A DNA stretch of 64,000 nt from Pontiella agarivorans (GCF_034531395.1 NZ_JARVCO010000002.1:744001-808000), one strand, 5' to 3'; counted from the first letter of the stretch, positions 35,736 through 45,157 are shown. A program made the numbers and translations. The notes: a model not told the origin generated them from the sequence alone.

Positions 35736-37166
35736 ATGGCGGATAATAAAAAGCAGGTTGTGGTAATCGGTAACGGAATGGCGGGCTATCGCTTCTGTGA
35801 AAAGCTGCTCGAATATGATGCTCACCATCAATATGCCATGACTGTGCTGGGTGATGAACCCGTGCCGGCCTATGACCGTGTTTCACTTTCCACCCTCTTT
35901 TCCGGACGACGGCAGGCTGAGCTGTATTTTGCAGAGCAGCGTTGGTATGACTATTACAAGATTGATCTGAATCTCGGAAGCCGGGCGGTTTCGGTCGACC
36001 GCAAAGCGAAAAGTGTTACAGCGGAAGACGGCACCGAATATTCCTACGATAAGCTGGTGATCGCCACGGGCTCGCGGCCCATCATTCCGGCCATTGGAAA
36101 TACGGCGCTTGGCGGTGTACACGTTTACCGGACCGCAGCAGATGTAAAAGCCATCCGAGAGGAAGCTCGGAACGCCAAAAACGCGGTAGTCATCGGTGGC
36201 GGCCTGCTGGGGCTGGAAATTGCTGAGGCCTGTCGTGAAATGGGCTTGGAAACCACGATTCTGGAACGCGAAAAATTCCTGATGCCGGAACAGCTCGACG
36301 AAATGGCGGGAAAGCTGCTCGATATGAAAATCGAGGAATTAGGCATTCATCTCAAACTCGGTGCACACGTCCAGAGCCTGAAAGGCGAATCGGATATTGA
36401 GCGTGTTGTGCTCGACAATGGCGATGTATTCGATGCGGACCTCGTGGTGGTCACGGCCGGGATTACGCCCAACGATGAGATTGGTACCGAGGCCGGACTC
36501 GAGCGTGGAGCTCGCGGCGGCATTGCCATCGGTAAAACCACCCAGACCTCTGATCCCGATATTTATGCCATTGGAGAATGTGCGGCGTTCAAGGATACGC
36601 TTTTCGGGCTCGTTGCCCCCTGCTATGCCATGGCTGAAACCTGTGCTGCCCATCTCGGCGGAATCAATAAAACCTTTGCACTTCAGAAGCCGGCTTCAAA
36701 ACTGAAACTGCTCGACCTGCAGGTCGCCAGTATCGGAAACATCCACCTCCCGGAAGACGGAGATGTCGATTATTTCTACGATCAGGACATTCAAAACGGC
36801 GTGTATAAAAAGCTGCTGATATCCAAGGATTGGAAAACGCTCTACGGGGCCATTCTGGTGGGTGAATTTTCAGAATTTGAACGTCTGCGAAAATATATTG
36901 AAAAAGGGCTCGAAATGCCCGACCACCCCCGCGAGCTACTGGCCCCGATCGGGCGGCCGATTGAGCTGGATATTGAGCTCGAGGACGATGATCTGGTCTG
37001 CTTCTGCAACCACGTCACCAAAGGTGACATCTGCAAGGCAATCGATGCGCATAACCTGAAGGATGCTTCAGGCGTTATGGCTACAACCTATGCGGCCGGG
37101 CTGTGCGGCGGTTGCTACGACACCGTGGTGGCCGTGACCAAACAGTATATTGAACACGGCGTTTGA
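35736..37166 (+). CDS. NirB-like NAD(P)/FAD oxidoreductase with BFD [2Fe-2S] domain
   Basis: This 476-residue flavoprotein resembles the first half of assimilatory nitrite reductase NirB. It has an FAD-binding GNGMAGYRFCE, an NAD(P)-binding VVIGGGLLGLEIAEACREMG, an FAD contact DPDIYAIGECA and a C-terminal BFD-like domain. The cluster Cys are Cys422-x-Cys424 and Cys457-x2-Cys460 (CFC and CGGC). The siroheme and sulfite/nitrite-reductase domains are absent, so it is not a full nitrite reductase; it may reduce rubredoxin, a ferredoxin or another partner. An ATG at 35736 after TTGAGGATTAAG is preferred over an upstream TTG. Confidence 0.85.
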   Translation: MADNKKQVVVIGNGMAGYRFCEKLLEYDAHHQYAMTVLGDEPVPAYDRVSLSTLFSGRRQAELYFAEQRWYDYYKIDLNLGSRAVSVDRKAKSVTAEDGTEYSYDKLVIATGSRPIIPAIGNTALGGVHVYRTAADVKAIREEARNAKNAVVIGGGLLGLEIAEACREMGLETTILEREKFLMPEQLDEMAGKLLDMKIEELGIHLKLGAHVQSLKGESDIERVVLDNGDVFDADLVVVTAGITPNDEIGTEAGLERGARGGIAIGKTTQTSDPDIYAIGECAAFKDTLFGLVAPCYAMAETCAAHLGGINKTFALQKPASKLKLLDLQVASIGNIHLPEDGDVDYFYDQDIQNGVYKKLLISKDWKTLYGAILVGEFSEFERLRKYIEKGLEMPDHPRELLAPIGRPIELDIELEDDDLVCFCNHVTKGDICKAIDAHNLKDASGVMATTYAAGLCGGCYDTVVAVTKQYIEHGV

Positions 37167-37461
37167 TGGCTGTTGCAGGGCATCAGATCTCCCTGTTTTT
37201 TTAGATAAAGTCGGGCTATCTCCGGTCTGGTGCAAAATACGCATCGTTTATTAGAAAAATGTGGTTGCGGCACCTGCAACTGCAGTACAGCACCTGTGCA
37301 GTGACCGCGCTTTTTGCATATATGTATAATATCCGCACACATTTCTGTAAGAACATCGGTTACTCTCGGTCCTGTATTATGCTTTTGTTATGCGATTTTA
37401 AACAGAGAGTTGTCGGCAGTAACCCGTCGGCACAATTCTACAGGATAAGCTACAGGAGATA
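37167..37461. other. 295-bp leader of the GH127 gene cluster
   Basis: No gene is supported. A promoter candidate (37301-37330) and a 7-bp inverted repeat, GGTTACT (37356-37362) and AGTAACC (37419-37425), are visible. The distance from the candidate start site to the ATG (about 125 nt) would leave a long 5' leader. Confidence 0.4.
37301..37330 (+). promoter_or_regulatory. Promoter candidate for the GH127 gene
   Basis: GTGACC (37301-37306) and TATAAT (37325-37330) are separated by 18 bp, close to a housekeeping promoter; the -10 box is perfect and the -35 box is weak, which would suit an activated promoter. Confidence 0.45.
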
Positions 37462-39483
37462 ATGATGAAAAAAATGATAATGATGAGTACTCTGGCTGTT
37501 TGCGGCTCTGTTCTTGCGCAACAGCAGGGGCTGCTGAACACTGCCGATTCACCGTATATTGCATTCCATAATCCAGATATTGGCGACTGCCAGTGGACCG
37601 ACGGCTTCTGGGCGGATAAGTTTAAATTGTGCGAAGAAGTCATGGTTCCGCACATGGGTGAAATTCTCAAGGGAGATGTCGGTTTTGCATATGATAATTT
37701 CAAGATTGCTGCCGGACTGAAAGAGGGTAAACACCAGGGTATGAACTGGCACGATGGTGATTTCTATAAGTGGATGGAGGCCGCCACCTACGTTTATTCC
37801 ATCAATAAGGATCCGGAAATTCTGAAAGAACTGGATGAAATTATCGGAGTCATTGCCAAGGCTCAGTGCGATGACGGTTATCTTTCGACGCAAACGCAGA
37901 TTCCTGACATCAAGCGCGGCAAACAGGAACGCTGGGCCAACCGTCAGTTGCACGAAATGTATAATTCGGGCCATCTGCTGACTGCGGCCTGTATCCATAA
38001 GCGGGTGACCGGACAGGATAACTTTTTCAAAATCGCAAAAAAGCATGCCGATTTTCTGGTGAAAACCTTCATGCCCTGCCCCGAGCATCTGAAACGCTTC
38101 GGTTTCAACCAGACCCAGATCATGGGACTGGTTGAAATGTACCGCGAAACCGGAAATAAAAAATATCTTCAGCTGGCTGAAGACTTTGTGAACCGTCGTG
38201 GAAAAAGCGGGGCTGAACCTGCCCCGGAAGCTACATATAAATTTATCGGCGATATGGTTCAGGAGCGGACGCCGTTGCGCAAAGCTAAAGAAGCGGCCGG
38301 CCATTCTGTGCTGGCCCTCTACTACTATGCCGGTGCGGCGGACATCTATGCGGAAACCGGTGAACAGGCACTGATCGATGCACTTGACCGGATGTGGGAC
38401 AGCGTCGTGAATCATAAGATGTACATCACGGGGGCCTGCGGCCAGACCCACCATGGCGTTTCTTCAAAAGTGGATATGATCCACGAGGGCTTCATCGGCG
38501 ACTATATGATGCCTAACGCCACGGCCTATAACGAAACCTGCGCCAATATCTGCAATGCCATGTTCTCTTACCGTCTTCTCGGGATTCACGGGGAATCAAA
38601 ATATGCCGATATCATGGAGCTGGTGCTCTATAATTCCGCGCTTTCCGGCATCGACCAAGAGGGTACGCACTATTTTTATACCAATCCGCTGCGTCGGACC
38701 TGCGATAAAAAAATGGGGATTACCGATTATGAAAACCGCGCAGACTATATCCCCTGTTTCTGCTGTCCGCCAAATTTGGTACGCACCATTGCCAAAGTGT
38801 CCAACTGGGCCTACAGCCTGACTCCTAACGGTGTAGCCGTGAACCTATACGGCGGCAATCGGCTGGATACGGAAATGATCGACGGCTCCGCGCTTAAACT
38901 GAAACAGGAAAGCGGCTATCCCTGGGACGGCGCAGTCCGAATTACAGTTGAACAGTGCAAAGCGGATGAATTTGATCTGATGCTTCGCATTCCCCAATGG
39001 GCAGAAGGAGCTTCTTTGAAGGTCAATGGAAAGAAGATGGATATTGCAGTGGTTCCGGGAACATATGCCGTGGTTTCCAGACACTGGAAATCCGGTGATA
39101 CTGTGGCGCTGGATCTTCCGCTTGAGGTCAAGCTGATGACCGGCCACCCTCTGATTGAAGAAACCCGCAATCAGGCCGCCATCAAACGCGGTCCCGTGGT
39201 CTACTGCATGGAAACGCCTGACCTGCCCGAAAACACGTCCATTCTGGATGTTTATCTCCCTTCCGATATCAAGCTGAAACCGGCAACGGATAAACAGTTG
39301 ATCGATGGTGCGACCACACTTAAAGGAAAAGTGCTGATTCATAAGTCACAGACTCAGCAGATGTACAGCTCGCTCGATCAGCCGGCATGGGATAAAGTTG
39401 ATTCCCAGTTTGTTCCTTATTATGCGTGGAGTAACCGCGGTACTGCCGAAATGACGGTCTGGCTCCCGATCGTCTGGAAATAA
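37462..39483 (+). CDS. GH127-family glycosidase (DUF1680)
   Basis: This 673-residue secreted enzyme has a signal peptide ending at SVLAQ. The (alpha/alpha)6-barrel shows GH127 hallmarks: the Glu-Cys segment YNETCANICNAMFSYRL (Glu near 358) and the metal/catalytic Cys cluster CFCCPPNLVRTIAKV (near 432-435). GH127 members hydrolyse beta-L-arabinofuranosides, and some act on 3,6-anhydro-D-galactosides of carrageenan. The algal context makes the latter plausible, but it is not shown by sequence. The ATG at 37462 follows CAGGAG. It is followed after 19 bp by the FAD oxidoreductase. Confidence 0.85.
   Translation: MMKKMIMMSTLAVCGSVLAQQQGLLNTADSPYIAFHNPDIGDCQWTDGFWADKFKLCEEVMVPHMGEILKGDVGFAYDNFKIAAGLKEGKHQGMNWHDGDFYKWMEAATYVYSINKDPEILKELDEIIGVIAKAQCDDGYLSTQTQIPDIKRGKQERWANRQLHEMYNSGHLLTAACIHKRVTGQDNFFKIAKKHADFLVKTFMPCPEHLKRFGFNQTQIMGLVEMYRETGNKKYLQLAEDFVNRRGKSGAEPAPEATYKFIGDMVQERTPLRKAKEAAGHSVLALYYYAGAADIYAETGEQALIDALDRMWDSVVNHKMYITGACGQTHHGVSSKVDMIHEGFIGDYMMPNATAYNETCANICNAMFSYRLLGIHGESKYADIMELVLYNSALSGIDQEGTHYFYTNPLRRTCDKKMGITDYENRADYIPCFCCPPNLVRTIAKVSNWAYSLTPNGVAVNLYGGNRLDTEMIDGSALKLKQESGYPWDGAVRITVEQCKADEFDLMLRIPQWAEGASLKVNGKKMDIAVVPGTYAVVSRHWKSGDTVALDLPLEVKLMTGHPLIEETRNQAAIKRGPVVYCMETPDLPENTSILDVYLPSDIKLKPATDKQLIDGATTLKGKVLIHKSQTQQMYSSLDQPAWDKVDSQFVPYYAWSNRGTAEMTVWLPIVWK
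39075..39089. repeat. TTCCARNNNYTGGAA copy in GH127 gene
   Basis: TTCCAGACACTGGAA has exact arms and is read as part of S-R-H-W-K, a third codon phase compared with other coding copies. Confidence 0.65.
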
Positions 39484-39502
39484 AGGGATATGTCAGGAGC
39501 AG

Positions 39503-41425
39503 ATGATGAAAAGACGCGATTATTTTAAAAGCGGAGCGGTTGCGGCGGTAGGTATTCCAATGCTTGGAAAAGCCTCCGAAGATCAGGGGTTTCAGGGCGA
39601 ACGCGCCGCTGATAACTGGTATCAGGTCGCTGACGGTGAATGCGCTCTGCCGATTCGGAAAAAAAGAATTCAGTGCGATGTCGCGGTGCTCGGCGGTGGA
39701 CTGGCCGGCATCTGCGCGGCCGTTGCGGCGGCGCGCAACGGGGCCCGAACAGTACTGGTTCAGGACCGACCGGTGCTTGGCGGAAATTCGTCGAGCGAAA
39801 TGCGGGTTCATGTTAATGGCGTTAATCATCTGCGACCCGATAACTACGCTGAACGCGAAACCGGAATTATTGAAGAACTCCTGCTGCATAACCGCTTCCA
39901 CAATAAGCAGGAATCCTGGCCGGTATGGGATCACCTGCTTTACGATTTTGTGATCAGCGAACCGAATCTGGAACTTTTGCTCAATACGCAGGCCACCAAA
40001 GCGATTATGGATGGAAGTACGATTCAGGCCGCCAAATGCTGGCAGCTGACCACGGAAACCGAAATCATAATTGAGGCCGAGCAGTTTATCGACTGCTCCG
40101 GCGATGGCCTGCTGGCCGCAACTTCCGGAGCGCTTTATCGGACCGGGCGCGAAGGTAAAAAAGAATTCGGTGAAAAATTTGCACCGGATGAGCCTGATGG
40201 CTGGCAGATGGGGGCCACGCTGCTGATGCATTCCGAAGATATGGGCAAACCGATGCCTTTCGAGGCGCCCTCCTGGGCCATTCCGTATGATGTGGAGAAT
40301 CAGAATCCGAAACGCAATTTCAATGGGTTCCATAATGGTCTGTGGTGGATGGAGGTCGGAAGTGATGCTGATATTATCGGAGAGCAGGAGGAAATCCGCC
40401 ATAAGCTGATGGGCTATGCCTATGGTGTCTGGGACTACCTCAAAAACCACAGCGATATTCCGGGCATTGAAAATCACGCGCTCACCTGGGTACAGTCCCT
40501 GCCCGGCAAACGCGAATCCCGCCGCTTTATCGGGGATTACATTTTGCGGGAAGGCGATTTGACCGGTCATACCCATTTTAAAGATACCGTCGGTTACGGC
40601 GGATGGTCGCTGGATGAACATTGCTGGGCCGGTATTGAAAACCTCGAAGATCCGCCGAGCTATTTTCACTATCATTTCCATAAAGTGTATGAAATCCCCT
40701 ATCGGTCGCTCTATTCCAAAAATATTACCAACCTCTCCTTTGCCGGACGTAATATCAGCCAGACGCATATTGCACTTTCATCAACCCGGCTGATGGCCAC
40801 CTGCTCCACCATGGGTATGGCGGTCGGAACTGCGGCGGCGATGTGTATCCATAAACATTGCAACCCCCGTGATATTGCTCAGAAACATATCAATGCGCTG
40901 CAGGAAAATCTGTTGCGTGAAGATTCGTTTCTTCCGCATCGCCCGGCAAGGGACGAAAAAGATCTTGCTCGAAAAGCTGCACTTATTGCCGCCTCATCCA
41001 CGGTCAGTGGCGATGCCGCACTTCTGAACGACGGCGTTGCCCGCGATTTTGAAGGCGTCGAGCATGGTTGGGAATCACATGGGCTGCCCGCCGAAGTGAT
41101 CATGGAATGGGAGGAGCCGATTAATCTTTCGAAAGTGGAGATTAAGTGCGACACGAACCTGAAACGCAATATCTGCATGCGTAAAGACTCCAAAGTCAGT
41201 TTTAACTATTGGAACGATGTTCCGGTTGAGCTGCTTAAATCGCTCGATGTTGAAGCACGTGTAAACGGCAAATGGGTCAAGGTCGGCTCCAACCATGACA
41301 ACCGGCGGCGGTTGATCAAATTCGACTTCGACCCGGTTCGTACTTCCGGAATCCGGATCAACCTGAAGGAGACCTACGGCGCGCCGAATGCGAAGCTGTT
41401 TGAAGTCCGATGCTATGAAGCCTGA
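39503..41425 (+). CDS. Tat-exported FAD-dependent oxidoreductase with discoidin-like tail
   Basis: This 640-residue protein starts with a Tat-like signal (MKRRDYFKSGAVAAVG). The FAD-binding motif is CDVAVLGGGLAGICAAVAAARNGAR (quoted piece VAVLGGGLAGICAA), followed by RPVLGGNSSSE, as in the FAD_oxidored family (PF12831). The second FAD segment is LSFAGRNISQTHIA. Residues about 510-640 form a discoidin/F5-8C-like beta-sandwich (VIMEWEEPINLSKVEIKCDT, GIRINL). Relatives occur in polysaccharide loci and some oxidise sugar hydroxyls, but the substrate here is unknown. It lies between GH127 and the AraC gene. Confidence 0.78.
   Translation: MMKRRDYFKSGAVAAVGIPMLGKASEDQGFQGERAADNWYQVADGECALPIRKKRIQCDVAVLGGGLAGICAAVAAARNGARTVLVQDRPVLGGNSSSEMRVHVNGVNHLRPDNYAERETGIIEELLLHNRFHNKQESWPVWDHLLYDFVISEPNLELLLNTQATKAIMDGSTIQAAKCWQLTTETEIIIEAEQFIDCSGDGLLAATSGALYRTGREGKKEFGEKFAPDEPDGWQMGATLLMHSEDMGKPMPFEAPSWAIPYDVENQNPKRNFNGFHNGLWWMEVGSDADIIGEQEEIRHKLMGYAYGVWDYLKNHSDIPGIENHALTWVQSLPGKRESRRFIGDYILREGDLTGHTHFKDTVGYGGWSLDEHCWAGIENLEDPPSYFHYHFHKVYEIPYRSLYSKNITNLSFAGRNISQTHIALSSTRLMATCSTMGMAVGTAAAMCIHKHCNPRDIAQKHINALQENLLREDSFLPHRPARDEKDLARKAALIAASSTVSGDAALLNDGVARDFEGVEHGWESHGLPAEVIMEWEEPINLSKVEIKCDTNLKRNICMRKDSKVSFNYWNDVPVELLKSLDVEARVNGKWVKVGSNHDNRRRLIKFDFDPVRTSGIRINLKETYGAPNAKLFEVRCYEA
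39555..39569. repeat. TTCCARNNNYTGGAA copy in FAD oxidoreductase gene
   Basis: TTCCAATGCTTGGAA has exact arms and encodes part of I-P-M-L-G-K in the signal peptide region. Confidence 0.65.
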
Positions 41426-41495
41426 CCGCCAAACGGTCCGTAATTACTTTTACTTCGGTATAGAAACAAATGCTTTTTCCTGAGAAAATGAACGC

Positions 41496-42440
41496 ATGTC
41501 ATTGGTAAAATCGAGAGAACTGTTTGGCGAATCTTCATTTCCGGTTACCGTGGAAAAGGTGATTGACCGGACCCTGATCCAGAAGGAACTGCATCGGCAT
41601 GAATATTTTGAAATGCTGTATGTCGAAAAAGGGGCGCTGGTTAACAAATTCAAAGGCACGGAAATTGTCATGAAGCCGGGCGACATGCTGATCATGAAAC
41701 CCTATGTGCTGCACCTGTTGGATGATGCATCTCGAAAAAAGGGCCGCAAGGCCTTTTGCTGCAGCTTTCTTCCCCAGGCTGTTGATTCCGATATCCAGTC
41801 TCTGGAAGCGCTGAAAGGATCCTGTTCACCGAACCGTTATTTTTTCAAACCGTTTATTTCGCTCGCGGATGAAGGCATTTCCGCGGTGCAGCTTAAATTT
41901 GATGCGGAGAAACGAAAAAAAGTGGCCGAACTTTTATCCGCATTAAAAGAACAGACCCAGGATACATCGGAACGCGGAACCGCCCTCACCCGCTATCATT
42001 TTCTGGCGTTGCTCTCTTTTCTTACGGAAGAATATGAACGTCATGAGGGCGTAGATCAGACTGTACAGGCAGACCTTTCCGTTCCGGTTTCCCGCTATCT
42101 TGAAGGACTGAGGAAAACGCTGAATTATATTCATGACCATTATGCTGAACCGCTGGCGCTCGAGGATATGGCGGCAATGAGCGGTGCGTCGGAAACCTAT
42201 TTCTGCCGGCTCTTTAAACACGAAACCGGAATGACGTTTTTAAACTATCTGAACGGGCTTCGTATCGAACGGGCCTGTGTGCTGCTGCGCGACACTACGG
42301 ACAATGCTCTCGATATCTGTTACGAAGTCGGATTCAACGATTATACCCACTTCGGCCGGCAGTTTAAGAAACATGTCGGGATGTCTCCGGCGGATTACCG
42401 CAAACAGAATCCACATGTCCGGCGTTATCGCGAAACCTAG
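41496..42440 (+). CDS. AraC-family regulator with cupin domain
   Basis: This 314-residue regulator has an N-terminal cupin (about 20-140; HRHEYFEMLYVEKGALVNKFKG, GDMLIMKPYVLHLLD; quoted pieces HRHEYFEMLY and PGDMLIMKPY) and a C-terminal double HTH (about 205-305; LALEDMAAMSGASETYFCRLFK, DICYEVGFNDYTHFGRQFKKHVGMSPADYRK). It probably senses a sugar and controls the adjacent GH127 and FAD genes. Its stop overlaps that of the convergent response regulator by 4 bp. Confidence 0.92.
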   Translation: MSLVKSRELFGESSFPVTVEKVIDRTLIQKELHRHEYFEMLYVEKGALVNKFKGTEIVMKPGDMLIMKPYVLHLLDDASRKKGRKAFCCSFLPQAVDSDIQSLEALKGSCSPNRYFFKPFISLADEGISAVQLKFDAEKRKKVAELLSALKEQTQDTSERGTALTRYHFLALLSFLTEEYERHEGVDQTVQADLSVPVSRYLEGLRKTLNYIHDHYAEPLALEDMAAMSGASETYFCRLFKHETGMTFLNYLNGLRIERACVLLRDTTDNALDICYEVGFNDYTHFGRQFKKHVGMSPADYRKQNPHVRRYRET

Positions 42441-43072
42441 ATGATGCCGGCCCGCAGAGCTTTGGCCACGGCTCCGGTTTGCGACTGTACATTGAGTTTC
42501 TGATAGATATTGCCCAGATGAAATGCGGCTGTGGCGCGGCTGATGTTCAGTTTGCCGGCAATTTCTTTAACGGTCAGCCCTTCGGCCAGCTGCTCCAGCA
42601 CCTCAACCTCCCGCGTAGAGAGGTTGAAGGCTTCCTCGGGACTTGGTTTGCGGACTTCCTCCAGCACAATTTTGGCAATTTCCGGGCTCAGGGCGGCTCC
42701 GCCGACGAATACCTGCTGCAGGCCGCTGATAATTTCCCGAACACTGGAACTTTTCAGCAGATACCCCGCTGCACCGGCGTCCAGCGACTGCAGTACCTTT
42801 TTCTTGTCTTCCATAACCGTCAGAACAATCACCGTAATATCCGGCGCCATCTTTCTGAGTTTTTTAATGCCCTCAACACCGCTCATTTCCGGGAGCCCCA
42901 GATCCATAAGCACCAGATCCGGGGCGGCCCCCTCCTGAACGGCCGCGAGAAATTCAATACACGAGGGAAAAACACGGCTGACTTTAATATGCTTCTCCCG
43001 CTCAAGCGATGTCCGCAGATTTCTGCGGTACCCGGCGTCGTCTTCAACAATCCATAGATCAATTGGAATCAT
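42437..43072 (-). CDS. NarL/LuxR-type response regulator
   Basis: This 211-residue DNA-binding regulator has a receiver domain (phospho-acceptor Asp57 in LVLMDLGLPEMSG; acidic VEDDAG; conserved Lys in AAGYLLKSSS) and a C-terminal LuxR HTH (about 145-205; LSTREVEVLEQLAEGLTVKEIAGKLNISRATAAFHLGNIYQKL). It lies 8 bp after the histidine kinase gene and is its evident partner. Targets are unknown, but the ABC transporter (divergent) and the flanking sugar genes are likely. Confidence 0.93.
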   Translation of the reverse strand: MIPIDLWIVEDDAGYRRNLRTSLEREKHIKVSRVFPSCIEFLAAVQEGAAPDLVLMDLGLPEMSGVEGIKKLRKMAPDITVIVLTVMEDKKKVLQSLDAGAAGYLLKSSSVREIISGLQQVFVGGAALSPEIAKIVLEEVRKPSPEEAFNLSTREVEVLEQLAEGLTVKEIAGKLNISRATAAFHLGNIYQKLNVQSQTGAVAKALRAGII

Positions 43073-43080
43073 AATTTTTT

Positions 43081-45132
43081 TCAGTTTGATGTTTTATACC
43101 GGTGATCAACGTTCGTGAAAATCGACTTCAACGGAATTGTTAACCGGACACTGGTTCCAAGGTCAGGAACAGCCCGGAGCATCATCGTTCCGCCCAGTTC
43201 TTCGGCCCTTTTTTTCAGACTTTCGAGTCCCCAGCCATCCACCACTTTGTCGGGTTCAAATCCTTTTCCGTTATCCTCTGCCTCAACGATGAGCGTATCG
43301 TGATCGACTGCAATTTCAATGCGCACCTGTGTCGCACAGGAATGTCGCGCACAGTTGTGAATGACCTCTTTAAAAAACAGGATGAGATGACGCTTGAAAC
43401 TGAGCGGAACCGCCTGATCCGGAATAGACGCTGCAATGGAAATCTTTAATTCCTTTCCGGTCAAAACCCGTTCGGCACGTTGCGCCAGTTTTTTTACAAG
43501 GTCGGGCAGTCGGATTTCGCTCTGGTCAATCACCCACACCACTTCACGCAACGAAGCCGAGGCCTCGCGCGCCAGAAGTGCGAGGTCTGCGAGATCTTCT
43601 TTAACGCGATCATCGTTAACATCTTCCTCCAGCCGTCCGGCCGTCAGTGAAATACTGCCCAGGCTGCTGCCGACATCGTCATGCAGATCGCGTGTTATCC
43701 GCCATTTCAGCTCCTTCACTGCTTTTTTACGCTGAAAAACCGAGGTCAGGGCCAATCCGGATGCCCCCAGTGCCAGCAGGCAGATTACGGTGTAGGTCGT
43801 GATCATCCAAAACGATTTCCAGCGTTTTTCCAGCGTCTGAATCTGAAGGAGATTCCCGCTGTATTTCTGTTGAAGAATACGGCGTTGCTCAATCAGCTGC
43901 AGCCAGTCCGTCAGAAACAGGACCGGCTTTCCGGCAGCGTGACCGTCATAGAGGCGTTCGGCGATTGCCGATGCATTCTCCGGAAATCCCTCCAGCGAGA
44001 CCGATTGCACGGGATAAATTTCTTTCAACCGATACAGTCGGATTTCTCCAAGAGCCAGTGTCGGTCTTCCATTGTGTTCCGGCAGGTTTTTAAACGTGAT
44101 CCGAAGCCACCGTCCACGCGCCTGCGAAGCCGGGAGACGCACCACATTATTGCCCGGCCGTTTCATGCCCCATTTCCGGGGAACTATCTGCGGGGTTGAC
44201 CTTTGGCCATTAGATTCCCGGATAATTTCCATTTCAATATCGGCCGGAAAGCCAAAACCGGGCACTTTTACACCATCACTGTTTTGTGCCGGAAACAGGG
44301 TCACCCAGCCAAGCAGACAGTTTCGGCCCAGATCCAGTTCGATGGTACAGCCCCCGGGCGGCTCCTCATTGAAAAAGGTCGCAAAATCTTCTTTCCTATC
44401 TGCAGTATCGGCTGCAACTCCCAATGGCAGCCCCAGGCTGCTTTTGTGGTCAAAGAGATAGCGCCGCGCCCAATAAGGCGGGGCCTCATATTCCAAGCTG
44501 GCCGTCATCCGGTCGCATTCATGATCTGCGGCAGCCATGATACCGAACAGCTCATCAATCGCGATAAATTCCTGATCGCCCTCAACCGCACCGCGGAACA
44601 CTTCAATCCGAATATGGTTGCCCTTCGGTTCCGGCACAGCAAGCACATGCGGATACCTGCCGAGGTCTGGACAGTCCTCCGTCATCCACTCTTTGATCAC
44701 CGTTTCTGATCCCTCGTCGTCAATCAGAAGAACACGGAACCGTTTGGGAAAACCGTAACTGCCCACCCGTCCAAAACGGTGGTCGACGGCAGGAACAAGA
44801 ATAACCTGATCCGCCCGGAAATAATCTTTGAAAAAGAAATCGAGGGTCCAGCGGGGTTTGCTCGGCAGTTTGTTTAATGCCGGCAGATAACCGCCATGAT
44901 ACCCGTAGGCCTCCAGCTGCAGAGCATCATTCAGCTTCGGCAGGGAATCGAGCCGGAGTTGCAGTTGCGCGGTGTCCTGACGGAGCTGACGGAGTGTTCC
45001 CGGAATGTTTCGGATGGCGACATCTGCAGAAGCCCGGCCGGCCCAAAAAAGGATGAACCACGCCACCGAAACCTTCCAATGTCCGGAAAATATCCGGAGA
45101 ATGCGTAGCCGAGTCTGTATCTTCAAAAACAT
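43081..45132 (-). CDS. Sensor histidine kinase with two discoidin-like sensor domains
   Basis: This 683-residue HisKA_3-type kinase has an N-terminal hydrophobic segment (about 20-37) and a large periplasmic region. The region has two beta-rich modules resembling discoidin/galactose-binding folds: about 60-200 (ending IAIDELFGI) and about 264-365 (IELDLGRNCLLGWVTLFPA, RWLRITFKNLPEH, LGEIRLYRL). A transmembrane helix (about 440-462) precedes the phospho-acceptor His484 (LHDDVGSSLGSISLTAG) and an HATPase domain (VIHNCARHS, EDNGKGFEP, GWGLESLKKRAEELGG). It presumably senses a glycan or cell-surface ligand and acts through the downstream response regulator. Confidence 0.88.
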   Translation of the reverse strand: MFLKIQTRLRILRIFSGHWKVSVAWFILFWAGRASADVAIRNIPGTLRQLRQDTAQLQLRLDSLPKLNDALQLEAYGYHGGYLPALNKLPSKPRWTLDFFFKDYFRADQVILVPAVDHRFGRVGSYGFPKRFRVLLIDDEGSETVIKEWMTEDCPDLGRYPHVLAVPEPKGNHIRIEVFRGAVEGDQEFIAIDELFGIMAAADHECDRMTASLEYEAPPYWARRYLFDHKSSLGLPLGVAADTADRKEDFATFFNEEPPGGCTIELDLGRNCLLGWVTLFPAQNSDGVKVPGFGFPADIEMEIIRESNGQRSTPQIVPRKWGMKRPGNNVVRLPASQARGRWLRITFKNLPEHNGRPTLALGEIRLYRLKEIYPVQSVSLEGFPENASAIAERLYDGHAAGKPVLFLTDWLQLIEQRRILQQKYSGNLLQIQTLEKRWKSFWMITTYTVICLLALGASGLALTSVFQRKKAVKELKWRITRDLHDDVGSSLGSISLTAGRLEEDVNDDRVKEDLADLALLAREASASLREVVWVIDQSEIRLPDLVKKLAQRAERVLTGKELKISIAASIPDQAVPLSFKRHLILFFKEVIHNCARHSCATQVRIEIAVDHDTLIVEAEDNGKGFEPDKVVDGWGLESLKKRAEELGGTMMLRAVPDLGTSVRLTIPLKSIFTNVDHRYKTSN

Positions 45133-45143
45133 ACCGTCATAAT

Positions 45144-45157
45144 GTAAAAGGTTTTAC
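45144..45157. promoter_or_regulatory. GTAAAA-N2-TTTTAC palindrome in the divergent promoter region
   Basis: A 14-bp inverted repeat with 6-bp arms and a 2-bp spacer lies 12 bp upstream of the kinase start and within the divergent 136-bp region shared with the ABC transporter gene at 45269. It is a candidate operator; no regulator is assigned. Confidence 0.3.
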
